Source: an uncultured Paludibacter sp. (GTDB lineage Bacteria > Bacteroidota > Bacteroidia > Bacteroidales > Paludibacteraceae). Taken from it: a DNA stretch of 64,000 nucleotides. The stretch lies in assembly GCA_937927845.1 (NCBI GenBank), contig CALFXE010000200.1:115844-179843 (forward strand), given 5' to 3'. This document shows positions 1-7,476 of the stretch, piece by piece (the stretch's first letter is position 1; each line of letters opens with the position of its first letter). A program made the translations under genes and the position numbers. The notes under the pieces were generated by a model. That model had not been told where the DNA came from, made no database searches, and worked only from the letters and a program-made list of their open reading frames with translations.

Positions 1-2
1 TT

Positions 3-98
3 CAAAGCTTCACTAAAGAAAACCAAATCATGGTGGTGGCCAGGTTAAAGGAAAAGAACGAAGCAGGAAACAGCCGTGTTTGGCAGGGCATAAATTAA
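3..98 (+). CDS. C-terminal tail of a gene entering from the left, ICE transfer region
   Basis: The frame is open from the window edge and stops at TAA 96-98, giving about 31 residues that end in VWQGIN. It stops 7 bases before the next start and runs in the same direction, so it is very probably the last codons of the preceding gene of the transfer operon. In CTnDOT-like elements the genes just before TraI are TraG (the VirB4-type ATPase) or a small protein. The tail is too short to decide which. Confidence 0.5.
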   Translation, partial: QSFTKENQIMVVARLKEKNEAGNSRVWQGIN

Positions 99-105
99 TA
101 GGTAA

Positions 106-735
106 ATGAAAAGGATTGTTTGGATAATATGCCTGGTTCTAGCCGGTATGGTAAAGAGCCGGGCTCAGGTGGCGGAAAGTGCTCAATTGGCTCTCAATAT
201 TGAAAAGTTGGCTCAGTTTAAGCAGATACTTAGTGATATGAAAAAGGGCTATCAGACGCTTTCAGGAGGTTATAATACCATTAAGGGAATTTCACAGGGT
301 AACTTCAATATCCATAAGATATTCCTTGATGGATTGATGGAAGTGAGTCCGACCGTTCGCAATTACAGAAAGGTTGGTGAGGTAATTAATTTCCAGGTCA
401 TATTGGTACAGGAATATAGAAATGCCTATAACCGCTTTAGGATCGATGAAAATTTTTCGGTAAGCGAATTAGGTTATTTGGCAAAGGTCTATGATAACCT
501 GTTTAAGGAAAGTTTGCGGAACCTTGATGAACTCATAGGTGTGGTCACTGCCGGAAAGATGCGGATGAGTGATGATGAGCGCATTAATGCAATAGACCAT
601 ATCTACTCGGATATGGAAGATAAGTTGCAATTTCTGAGACACTTTAATAGTAAGACAACGGTACTTTCCATGCAGCGTGCAAAAGAGCGCAGAGATTCCG
701 AATCCATCGGTAAAGTCTATGGTATAAATCATTAA
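106..735 (+). CDS. TraI-like conjugative transposon protein, exported
   Basis: A 209-aa protein with an N-terminal signal peptide (residues 1 to about 20, ending near SRAQ) and a mostly helical, charged mature part. In Bacteroidota conjugative transposons this position, directly before TraJ, is held by a secreted helical protein of about 200 residues called TraI, sometimes mis-named TerB-like. I infer a periplasmic role in the mating apparatus, possibly a minor-pilin or VirB5-like partner of the TraJ channel. It leads a tight run of tra genes, with 11 bases or less to TraJ. The call rests on gene order, size and signal peptide rather than on a catalytic motif. Confidence 0.7.
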   Translation: MKRIVWIICLVLAGMVKSRAQVAESAQLALNIEKLAQFKQILSDMKKGYQTLSGGYNTIKGISQGNFNIHKIFLDGLMEVSPTVRNYRKVGEVINFQVILVQEYRNAYNRFRIDENFSVSELGYLAKVYDNLFKESLRNLDELIGVVTAGKMRMSDDERINAIDHIYSDMEDKLQFLRHFNSKTTVLSMQRAKERRDSESIGKVYGINH

Positions 736-746
736 TTCAGGTGAAA

Positions 747-1952
747 ATGACAAAGTGGATCAAAGCCCTGGTAATTGTGGGAATGTGGCTCATAATACCG
801 ATTAATAGTCATGCTCAGGGCATGGCAAACGAAATGAACAGTCTTCATAATGTCTTAGAACAGCTGTATGATGAAATGATGCCCTTATGTAGTCAGCTTA
901 TCGGTGTCGGACAGGGATTAGCAGGTTTTGCGGCGCTATGGTATATAGCTTCAAGAGTATGGCGGCATTTGGCTAATGCAGAACCGATAGATTTTTATCC
1001 CCTCTTTCGCCCATTTGTAATCGGTTTTTGTATCGCCATTTTTCCAAGTGTAATTGGAATTATCAATGGCGTAATGAAGCCGACTGTAACTGCAACAGCT
1101 GCGATGATGGAAGGATCTAACAAGGCAATAGCAACTTTGCTGCTGGAAAAGGAAAAAGCGATTAAAGGCACTAAAAAATGGCAAATGTATGTTGGCGAAA
1201 CCGGTTCAGGAAACCGTGAGCAATGGGTTAAATATACTTATCCGGAATTGGCAGGTCAGAGTGAAGGTCTTTTGGGAGGGTTGTCTATTGATTTCGAGTT
1301 TTTCATGGAGAAACAGATGTACAATTTCCGCAACTCGGTAAAGGAATGGATGAGTGAGGTATTGCGGGTATTGTTCGAAGCGGCGGCACTTTGCATTGAT
1401 ACCCTAAGAACATTTCAGCTCATTGTGCTGGCTATTCTGGGGCCGCTGGTGTTTGGGCTCGCGGTATTTGACGGTTTCCAGCATACCCTTACTGTATGGC
1501 TGGCTCGATACATTAATATATTCCTCTGGTTACCTGTGGCTAATGTTTTTGGAAGCATTATCGGGAAAATTCAGGAAAATATGCTCCGTATTGACTTGAG
1601 CCAAATAGACCAGCAAGGGGATACATTTTTCAGCCGTACAGATATGGGATATCTCGTATTTATGATTATCGGAATCATAGGTTATTTCACTGTACCGTCG
1701 GTAGCTAATTATATAGTTCATGCCGGGGGAAGCGCTTTAGGACAAAAAGTGACTTCATTGTTTAGTAACTCTTCGATGAATGCCGTCAATACCGGTAGAC
1801 AAGGTGTTGGTATGGCCGCGGACACACTAGGTAATGCGGTTGGAAGAATTCAGCAGGATATGGCATCCTATGCTACTTCATCGCCTTATTTTAATGATGG
1901 GAAAAGCTCTGCGTCTGACTATATGGGAGATAAGCTAAAAGGCAATTCATAA
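747..1952 (+). CDS. traJ: Conjugative transposon protein TraJ (VirB6-like membrane channel)
   Basis: About 400 aa with an N-terminal signal sequence and several hydrophobic segments: near residues 50-75, a pair around 90-115, a strong stretch after residue 210, and one near 300-330. This matches TraJ of CTnDOT-type elements, the polytopic inner-membrane component regarded as the VirB6 equivalent of MPF-B type IV secretion. GTG at 741 is in frame, but ATG at 747 gives a cleaner signal peptide (MTKWIKALVIV) and is preceded by AGGTGAAA, so I chose it. The conserved segment with PIDFYPLFRPF is typical of the family. It is transcribed with TraI-like upstream and TraK 14 bases downstream. Confidence 0.88.
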   Translation: MTKWIKALVIVGMWLIIPINSHAQGMANEMNSLHNVLEQLYDEMMPLCSQLIGVGQGLAGFAALWYIASRVWRHLANAEPIDFYPLFRPFVIGFCIAIFPSVIGIINGVMKPTVTATAAMMEGSNKAIATLLLEKEKAIKGTKKWQMYVGETGSGNREQWVKYTYPELAGQSEGLLGGLSIDFEFFMEKQMYNFRNSVKEWMSEVLRVLFEAAALCIDTLRTFQLIVLAILGPLVFGLAVFDGFQHTLTVWLARYINIFLWLPVANVFGSIIGKIQENMLRIDLSQIDQQGDTFFSRTDMGYLVFMIIGIIGYFTVPSVANYIVHAGGSALGQKVTSLFSNSSMNAVNTGRQGVGMAADTLGNAVGRIQQDMASYATSSPYFNDGKSSASDYMGDKLKGNS

Positions 1953-1966
1953 CTAAATGCGGAGCT

Positions 1967-2590
1967 ATGTTTAAGAAAATGAAAAATATCGATACCGCAT
2001 TCCGTCATGTCAGGAGTTTTACAATTGTTGTGATTATAGCCTGTGCGGTCATAGTCTGTTTCGCTCTTTATAAGAGTTTTAGTTTGGTATCTAACATGCA
2101 GGGAAAAATATACATACTATCCAACGGGAAAGCTTTGGAAGCTTTTTCAGCAGACAGAAAAGATAACATTCCCGTAGAAGCACGTGACCATGTTAAAACA
2201 TTCCATTCCTTTTTTTTTACATTAGATCCTGATGATAAGGCAATACAGGCAAATGCAACCAAAGCACTTTATCTGGCTGATGGCAGTGCCAAAAGAATTT
2301 ATGATGATCTGAAGGAAACGGGCTATTATTCCGGGCTGATCTCAGGTAATGTCAATCAAACTATCACAGTGGACAGTGTGGCGGTAAACGTTAATGATTA
2401 TCCGTATGCTTTTCGCTGCTATGCCACACAGAACATTGTCAGGCCTACCAGTATCACTACACGAAACCTGATTACCGAGGGTGCTTTGCGCAACGTAAGC
2501 CGAAGTGATAATAATCCGCATGGTTTTTTGATCGAGCGCTGGAATATCATTGAGAACAGGGATTTAAAAACAGAAAACAGGCGACAATAA
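1967..2590 (+). CDS. traK: Conjugative transposon protein TraK (VirB8-like)
   Basis: 207 aa, with a short cytoplasmic N-terminus, one transmembrane helix at about residues 17-37, and a periplasmic domain. Size, single N-terminal anchor and the region around FHSFFFTLDPDDK match TraK of Bacteroidota conjugative transposons. These are considered VirB8-like assembly factors that nucleate the periplasmic part of the type IV secretion channel. It sits between TraJ and a TraL-like gene, with one base to the next start, so translation is probably coupled. I see no truncation. Confidence 0.88.
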   Translation: MFKKMKNIDTAFRHVRSFTIVVIIACAVIVCFALYKSFSLVSNMQGKIYILSNGKALEAFSADRKDNIPVEARDHVKTFHSFFFTLDPDDKAIQANATKALYLADGSAKRIYDDLKETGYYSGLISGNVNQTITVDSVAVNVNDYPYAFRCYATQNIVRPTSITTRNLITEGALRNVSRSDNNPHGFLIERWNIIENRDLKTENRRQ

Positions 2591-2591
2591 T

Positions 2592-2999
2592 ATGGGACTT
2601 TTTAAAGAGAAAAAAGATGTTGAAAAGGTATCTGTGCCTTTCAATGGCTTTAATAAAGTTTACGGCTATGTGCAAGCTAAATGGGTTGAAGGCATGAAGA
2701 TCGCTACCGCGGAAATGTCTAAGAAAAATTGGCTGGTTTTACTGGTTGTCTTTGTCTTGCTCGGTACGGCTTATAACTTCTGCGTGGTACTTCAGGCGCT
2801 AAAGGGTAAGCAAAGTCCCAGTCCCATCATGCAAATTGCTCCGATAAAGAAACCAGCCAATATCAGTAACACCGGGGAACCAATGCGACCGGCTACCGCA
2901 AAAAAGGATTATTTAAAACTATTGGATAGTGTACAGAAAATAGAAAAACAACTTAATTCACAATTAAAATCAAACAATTATGGAAAAAAAGATGATTAG
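2592..2999 (+). CDS. TraL-like small membrane protein of the transfer operon
   Basis: 135 aa with one membrane segment near residues 48-67 and a Pro/Lys-rich, then helical, C-terminus. It occupies the TraL position between TraK and TraM in CTnDOT-like operons. TraL proteins vary strongly in sequence, so the assignment is by position and topology. It starts one base after the traK stop and its last 20 bases overlap traM, which suggests coupled translation. A role as an inner-membrane accessory of the mating channel is inference. Confidence 0.65.
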   Translation: MGLFKEKKDVEKVSVPFNGFNKVYGYVQAKWVEGMKIATAEMSKKNWLVLLVVFVLLGTAYNFCVVLQALKGKQSPSPIMQIAPIKKPANISNTGEPMRPATAKKDYLKLLDSVQKIEKQLNSQLKSNNYGKKDD

Positions 3000-4251
3000 A
3001 CAGCGCAAGTTTTTCCTTGTACTTCCGGTCTTAGCTTTACCATTTATGACCATTTTTTTCTGGGCATTGGGAGGTGGTAAAATGGAAGCATCGGAATCAA
3101 AAGAGGTTAAGAAAACTGGATTTAATGCTTTACTGCCGGATGCGAATCTAAAAGAGATTAAGGCAATGGACAAAATGAGTTATTACGACAAGGCAAAACT
3201 GGATTCGGTTAAATTTCAGGAGCTCATTAAAAATGACCCCAACTATCAGGATATGTCTATGGGAGCTGGTTCTCCTGATTATGCTGCCACAGGTTTAGGG
3301 AACTATTCCGGACTCAATACTTCATTAAACAGAAGAAACAGTTTTAACAACCCTAATGAAGAGAAGATTTATCAAAAATTGGCTGAACTGAACAGAGAAA
3401 TGAATAAACCTGCGATAACTAACGCAGCTTATTCAAACGTTCCGAATTATAGCAATGGTTCAGTCAGTTCTCCAATGGGCACGGGCGATGTAGACAAACT
3501 GGAACAAATGATGAAAATGATGAATCAGTCCAACGGAGAAGATCCTGAAATGAGACAATTAAACGGTATGCTGGAGAAAATCTTAGATATTCAACATCCC
3601 GGCAGAGTACAGGAGAAATTAAACCAATCTTCCAAGATGAAAAAGGGACAGGTATATCCTGTAACCAACAAGAGTTTAGAGAATGTGGTTTCCTTATTGC
3701 AGTCAAAGCCAGGAGCGAACGAAAAAGGCAATGCATTCTATGCATTGGAAGATATGGGTGTTTCGGAGAATGTTCAGAATGCGATACAAGCTGTGATTCA
3801 TGAGAATCAAACACTGGTGAACGGTTCAACAGTGAAATTAAGACTTGTCCAAGATGTTCAGATAAACGGTGTTATTATTCCAAAAGATCATTTTTTGTTT
3901 GGTGTAACAGCACTAAATGGAGAAAGATTGGGAATCAAGATAGATAATATCCGGTTCGGGAATTCATTATTTCCGGTGGAGCTTACCGTATATGATCTTG
4001 ATGGAATGGATGGTATCTATATACCCGGTGCCATAACAAGGGATGTTGCCAAGCAATCAGCCGAGCGTTCGATGCAAAATATAGGAATGACAAGCCTTGA
4101 TCCTTCCTGGGAAATGCAGGCTGCCGGAGCTGGCATTGAAGCAGCCAAAAGTCTGTTTAGTAAAAAAGTAAAACTTATAAAGGTGGTTGTAAAAGCCGGC
4201 TATCAGGTTCTTTTGCGTGATGAAAAACAGAAACAGAGCTTAACAGATTAA
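2980..4251 (+). CDS. traM: Conjugative transposon protein TraM (VirB10-like)
   Basis: 423 aa with a short cytoplasmic N-terminus, one membrane helix at about residues 10-30, a long Asn/Ser/Met-rich linker to about residue 210, and a C-terminal beta domain. The C-terminal part has the TraM signature around NGSTVKLRLVQDVQINGV and VELTVYDLDGMDGIYIPG. This domain is the VirB10/TrbI-like piece that spans the periplasm and links inner and outer membrane parts of the channel. The start at 2980 overlaps the TraL-like gene by 20 bases; an in-frame ATG at 2992 is a possible alternative. TraN, its usual partner, follows 24 bases downstream. Confidence 0.9.
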   Translation: MEKKMIRQRKFFLVLPVLALPFMTIFFWALGGGKMEASESKEVKKTGFNALLPDANLKEIKAMDKMSYYDKAKLDSVKFQELIKNDPNYQDMSMGAGSPDYAATGLGNYSGLNTSLNRRNSFNNPNEEKIYQKLAELNREMNKPAITNAAYSNVPNYSNGSVSSPMGTGDVDKLEQMMKMMNQSNGEDPEMRQLNGMLEKILDIQHPGRVQEKLNQSSKMKKGQVYPVTNKSLENVVSLLQSKPGANEKGNAFYALEDMGVSENVQNAIQAVIHENQTLVNGSTVKLRLVQDVQINGVIIPKDHFLFGVTALNGERLGIKIDNIRFGNSLFPVELTVYDLDGMDGIYIPGAITRDVAKQSAERSMQNIGMTSLDPSWEMQAAGAGIEAAKSLFSKKVKLIKVVVKAGYQVLLRDEKQKQSLTD

Positions 4252-4275
4252 ATATTAACTATAAAATTCCAAAAG

Positions 4276-5136
4276 ATGAAGAAGATTAGTGTAGCGGTAG
4301 TGATGATAATGGGATTTTTCCTTTTTATAGGCGGCAATTTAAGTGCATTGGCACAAAAATCAAACAAGGTTAAAACAACTTCGATTCAACCTTACAGGTT
4401 AGAAATATCTTTCCTTAAGACCAGTAACATTGTCTTCCCGCAGGCTATTGTGAGTGTGGATCGAGGCAGTCGAGATATTTTGGTGCAAAAGGCAAAAGGA
4501 GTGGAAAATATACTTCAGATAAAGGCTGCAAAAGAAGATTTTCAGGAAACAAACCTTACGGTGGTAACTGCTGATGGAAAAATCAATTCTTTTGTTATTA
4601 ATTATTCCAAACAACCGGCGATGCTCAATTTGTCATTAACCGATGACGTTTATAAGCCCGGTACCGTATTTCTGAGCCCTGAGCATATTAATAAATATGA
4701 AACAGAAATCTATGCTCAAAAGGCTCTGACCTCTAAAAACAGGGTAAAGCGCATTACAGACGTAAAGTTTGGAATGCTATTGCAATTGAATGGCATTTTT
4801 ATCCAAAACAACTTGCTGTATGCCCGAATTAAGATAGAGAATTTCTCAAACCTGAATTATGATGTAGAACAGCTTCGTTTTTTCATCCGTGACAAGAAAA
4901 AATCCAAGCGTACTGCTTCGCAGGAAAATGAAGTCATGCCAGTTTTCGCATACCAAAATACCGATAAGATTATTGGGAAGTCCGCACAAAATATGGTGTT
5001 TTCATTGCCAAAATTCACAATTCCGGACGACAAACTGCTGATTATTCAACTCATGGAAAAAAATGGCGGAAGACATTTGGAGCTGGAAGTAAATAATACA
5101 ACTATCGTCAAATCCACTGTACTGCCAAAAATATAG
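4276..5136 (+). CDS. traN: Conjugative transposon protein TraN (VirB9-like)
   Basis: 286 aa with a signal peptide (residues 1 to about 27, ending ALAQK) and a beta-rich mature part. Length, export signal and place directly after TraM identify TraN of Bacteroidota conjugative transposons (DUF4138). It is the VirB9-like periplasmic/outer-membrane partner that forms the core complex with TraM. The usual continuation of the operon (TraO, TraP, TraQ) is absent here: the next gene, 41 bases on, is a DNA methyltransferase. Confidence 0.88.
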   Translation: MKKISVAVVMIMGFFLFIGGNLSALAQKSNKVKTTSIQPYRLEISFLKTSNIVFPQAIVSVDRGSRDILVQKAKGVENILQIKAAKEDFQETNLTVVTADGKINSFVINYSKQPAMLNLSLTDDVYKPGTVFLSPEHINKYETEIYAQKALTSKNRVKRITDVKFGMLLQLNGIFIQNNLLYARIKIENFSNLNYDVEQLRFFIRDKKKSKRTASQENEVMPVFAYQNTDKIIGKSAQNMVFSLPKFTIPDDKLLIIQLMEKNGGRHLELEVNNTTIVKSTVLPKI

Positions 5137-5177
5137 GCTAGATAACTGAATAACTAACTAAACAGAAGGGATGGAAA

Positions 5178-6272
5178 ATGATGAGACATGGAAGTTTATT
5201 TAGTGGAATAGGCGGCTTTGATCTTGCCGCAGAATGGATGCAGTGGTTTAATATTTTTAATTGCGAAAAGGACTCATTCTGTAGGCAAGTGTTGACTTAT
5301 TATTGGCCTGAAGCAGAAAATTATGAAGATATATTCGAGTTCGACGCAGCTCAGTATCGAGGATGTGTTGATATTATCACAGGAGGCTTCCCCTGCCAGC
5401 CGTTCAGTCAGGCCGGACGGAGAAAGGGCAAGACAGATGACCGCTACCTCTGGCCGGAAACTCGCAGAGTTATTATGGAAGCAAGACCTAAGTGGATCGT
5501 TCTTGAAAACGTTGCTGGACTGTTCACCATTTTGGAGCCAGAAAGTTTATCTCAAATGGAAATCGAAACGATTGAGCTTTTTTGTTCAAACAGTAAGCAG
5601 GAAGCAAACAAGACAATCATCAAGCTTCAACGAAGAGTCATTGGAAGTATTATTTCAGAAATTGAATCAGCAGGATATGTACTACCTCGACTTGAAGACG
5701 GGACGCCAGTCGTTCTGTGTATTCCAGCTGCATCCGTCAACGCCCCGCACCGCAGAGACAGAGTCTGGTTTGTTGCCTACTCCAAACACCATACAGATTG
5801 GCAGGATTTCGATAGACAGTCAGACCCTGGAAGTGAGCGAAAGGACAATGAAGGACGCATTGATCATGATAGCGGCATCCAACGGCCTGATTCCCACAGT
5901 TACGGTAATGGACGGGACGGGCGCGACATCAAAAATGAAATCTTCGCAAGTCAAACAAGGCAGCATGCACAGCATGACGCTGGTAAGATTGATCGCGATG
6001 CTTCCTACTCCGGTAGCGAGAGATTGGAAGGGAAAGACAGCAAACGAACTGGAAAGCCTGCCTGGAGCCGTGAAATTCCTCATTGGAATGGATGGCCAGC
6101 TCAACCCGCGATTTGTGGCGGAGATGATGGGCTTTCCCGCAGATTGGACGCAATTACCTTTCCAAAATGGCGAATGGAAAGCGTCAAGGGGTACGGAAAT
6201 GCCATAGTGCCACAGGTTGCACTGGAATTATTCAAGGCTATAGAATCAGTAGAGAAACAATCAGGACATTAA
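5178..6272 (+). CDS. C5 cytosine DNA methyltransferase (Dcm family)
   Basis: 364 aa. It transfers a methyl group from S-adenosylmethionine to C5 of cytosine in DNA, probably as an orphan ICE enzyme, since no cognate restriction gene is visible. Visible motifs are I (GSLFSGIGGFDLA, residues 5-17), IV (GGFPCQPFS with catalytic Cys73), VI (ENV, residues 110-112), VIII (APHRRDRVWFVAY) and the C-terminal X-type motif (GYGNAIVPQ). The region between VIII and X, where the target-recognition domain lies, is unusually hydrophilic and rich in Asp, Gly, Arg and Ser. That stretch coincides with a second long frame (5323-6207). ATGs at 5178 and 5181 are both possible starts. Confidence 0.93.
   Translation: MMRHGSLFSGIGGFDLAAEWMQWFNIFNCEKDSFCRQVLTYYWPEAENYEDIFEFDAAQYRGCVDIITGGFPCQPFSQAGRRKGKTDDRYLWPETRRVIMEARPKWIVLENVAGLFTILEPESLSQMEIETIELFCSNSKQEANKTIIKLQRRVIGSIISEIESAGYVLPRLEDGTPVVLCIPAASVNAPHRRDRVWFVAYSKHHTDWQDFDRQSDPGSERKDNEGRIDHDSGIQRPDSHSYGNGRDGRDIKNEIFASQTRQHAQHDAGKIDRDASYSGSERLEGKDSKRTGKPAWSREIPHWNGWPAQPAICGGDDGLSRRLDAITFPKWRMESVKGYGNAIVPQVALELFKAIESVEKQSGH
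5323..6207 (+). CDS. Candidate overprinted gene nested out of frame in the methyltransferase gene
   Basis: 294 codons without a stop, shifted +1 against the methyltransferase frame and wholly inside it. The translation is not random: it has a segment with ARQMTATSGRKLAELL, then STPRTAETESGLLPTP, a second LLPTP-type motif (MLPTPVARDWKG) and a C-terminal LNPRFVAEMMGFPADWT. From memory, proteins with exactly this motif order are common in phages and mobile elements, where they are annotated as hypothetical or methyltransferase-associated. The ATG at 5323 has an A-rich leader (GCAGAAAATT), as usual in this phylum. Function is unknown. I see family-like motifs, but expression and function are inference. 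Confidence 0.5.
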   Translation: MKIYSSSTQLSIEDVLILSQEASPASRSVRPDGERARQMTATSGRKLAELLWKQDLSGSFLKTLLDCSPFWSQKVYLKWKSKRLSFFVQTVSRKQTRQSSSFNEESLEVLFQKLNQQDMYYLDLKTGRQSFCVFQLHPSTPRTAETESGLLPTPNTIQIGRISIDSQTLEVSERTMKDALIMIAASNGLIPTVTVMDGTGATSKMKSSQVKQGSMHSMTLVRLIAMLPTPVARDWKGKTANELESLPGAVKFLIGMDGQLNPRFVAEMMGFPADWTQLPFQNGEWKASRGTEMP

Positions 6273-6281
6273 ACATTGATT

Positions 6282-7445
6282 ATGAAAATAAGGAAGGACA
6301 ATTATCAAAAAATTCTTGAATACTTCATCAGAAAACGTGAAGAAGGCTATGAATTTGTGGCTTTTTTTGAAGATACCAACCCGACTGATAAAAGCGAACT
6401 ATTTTTTTTTTCTACACAATTAGACGTTCAGGAGTTCTGCTATGAAATGGCAACAGATATAGATAAATATGATTATCTGGCGATAAGGTCTGCCTATAGA
6501 ACAATGGCAGAAGCCCATCAAGACAATAGTCTTATGCTAGAAAAAGATGGCGTTGTTGATTTGGAATCAATGGTTGCTATGCGATATCACCGATTAGAAA
6601 CAGAAAAATTAAACCACAATCAAAATGCAAAAGTTATGAACGAGAAAAACTTAGAATACCTGGCAAATCAGGTAAAGTACACAGGTTTTGGAGAGGAGTT
6701 CGAGAATGAACTCAGGAAAAAGATAAAAAAAGAACCGGACGAATTCTCCCTGAAATATTCAACTTCTTTTGGAAAGGATAAGGTAGATGCGAAGTTGAAA
6801 TTTAGCAAATCAAAACAAACTGATATGTATTTCTTCAATTCATATCAGTTAGGCATGGAGAAACAGAATGCTCATAAAGTTGAGCAAACTTTTTATATCA
6901 ATAAGGGTAACAATATCACTTTAAAAGAAGCATACAACCTGCTAAGCGGACGTGCAGTAAATAAAGACTTGACCAACAGTGAAGGACAATTATACAACGC
7001 GTGGGTGCAGCTTGATTTTAAAGAGACAGATGAAAGCGGAAATTTTAAATTGAAAAAGTACAGTGAAAACTACGGTTATGATCTTGAATCTGCCTTAGAA
7101 AATCATCCGATTAAGGAATTAAATAACGAAGAGTATAAAGGCAATCTTATTGATTCCTTAAAAAAAGGTAATCTGCAATCCGCTACATTTATCAATGATG
7201 GGAAGGAAGAAAAACGTTTTATTTCGGCCAATCCTAAGTTCAAGATTATAAATCTGTTTGACAACGATATTAAAAGGATTGGAAGCAAGAAAAATCAAGA
7301 GAAAGATAATAAGAAGGATCAGACAGAAAAAAAGGGTAACACTCAAAAAACAGGTAAGGGTAATAAAACCGCTGATACATCTGAACCCGAGGCTCCTGAT
7401 GTACCGGAACAAAGAAAGCGTAAAGGTAAATCACAATCTGCATAA
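6282..7445 (+). CDS. ICE accessory protein with C-terminal 'LLSGRAV' module, function unknown
   Basis: About 387 aa, soluble, ending in a Lys/Gln/Thr-rich low-complexity tail after about residue 335. The part near residues 210-335 (EAYNLLSGRAVNKD, then AWVQLDF, NYGYDL, PIKELN, and ANPKFK) is repeated in the next gene product. Such modules, of DUF3945/DUF4099 style, are common in Bacteroidota conjugative elements next to topoisomerase or transfer genes, but no enzymatic role is established. TTG at 6276 is in frame; ATG at 6282 is the more likely start. It lies 9 bases after the methyltransferase gene, so it is probably co-transcribed. Confidence 0.75.
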   Translation: MKIRKDNYQKILEYFIRKREEGYEFVAFFEDTNPTDKSELFFFSTQLDVQEFCYEMATDIDKYDYLAIRSAYRTMAEAHQDNSLMLEKDGVVDLESMVAMRYHRLETEKLNHNQNAKVMNEKNLEYLANQVKYTGFGEEFENELRKKIKKEPDEFSLKYSTSFGKDKVDAKLKFSKSKQTDMYFFNSYQLGMEKQNAHKVEQTFYINKGNNITLKEAYNLLSGRAVNKDLTNSEGQLYNAWVQLDFKETDESGNFKLKKYSENYGYDLESALENHPIKELNNEEYKGNLIDSLKKGNLQSATFINDGKEEKRFISANPKFKIINLFDNDIKRIGSKKNQEKDNKKDQTEKKGNTQKTGKGNKTADTSEPEAPDVPEQRKRKGKSQSA

Positions 7446-7476
7446 CTAATGGTAATCCTAACTTAAGATTTTTGAT

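Noticed and set aside
5820..6153. Two minus-strand frames in the methyltransferase gene
   Set aside because: No family-like motifs, unlike the plus-strand second frame; they follow from base composition.
7258..7449. 63-codon frame in the Lys-rich tail of the ICE accessory gene
   Set aside because: Created by the A-rich low-complexity tail in another frame.
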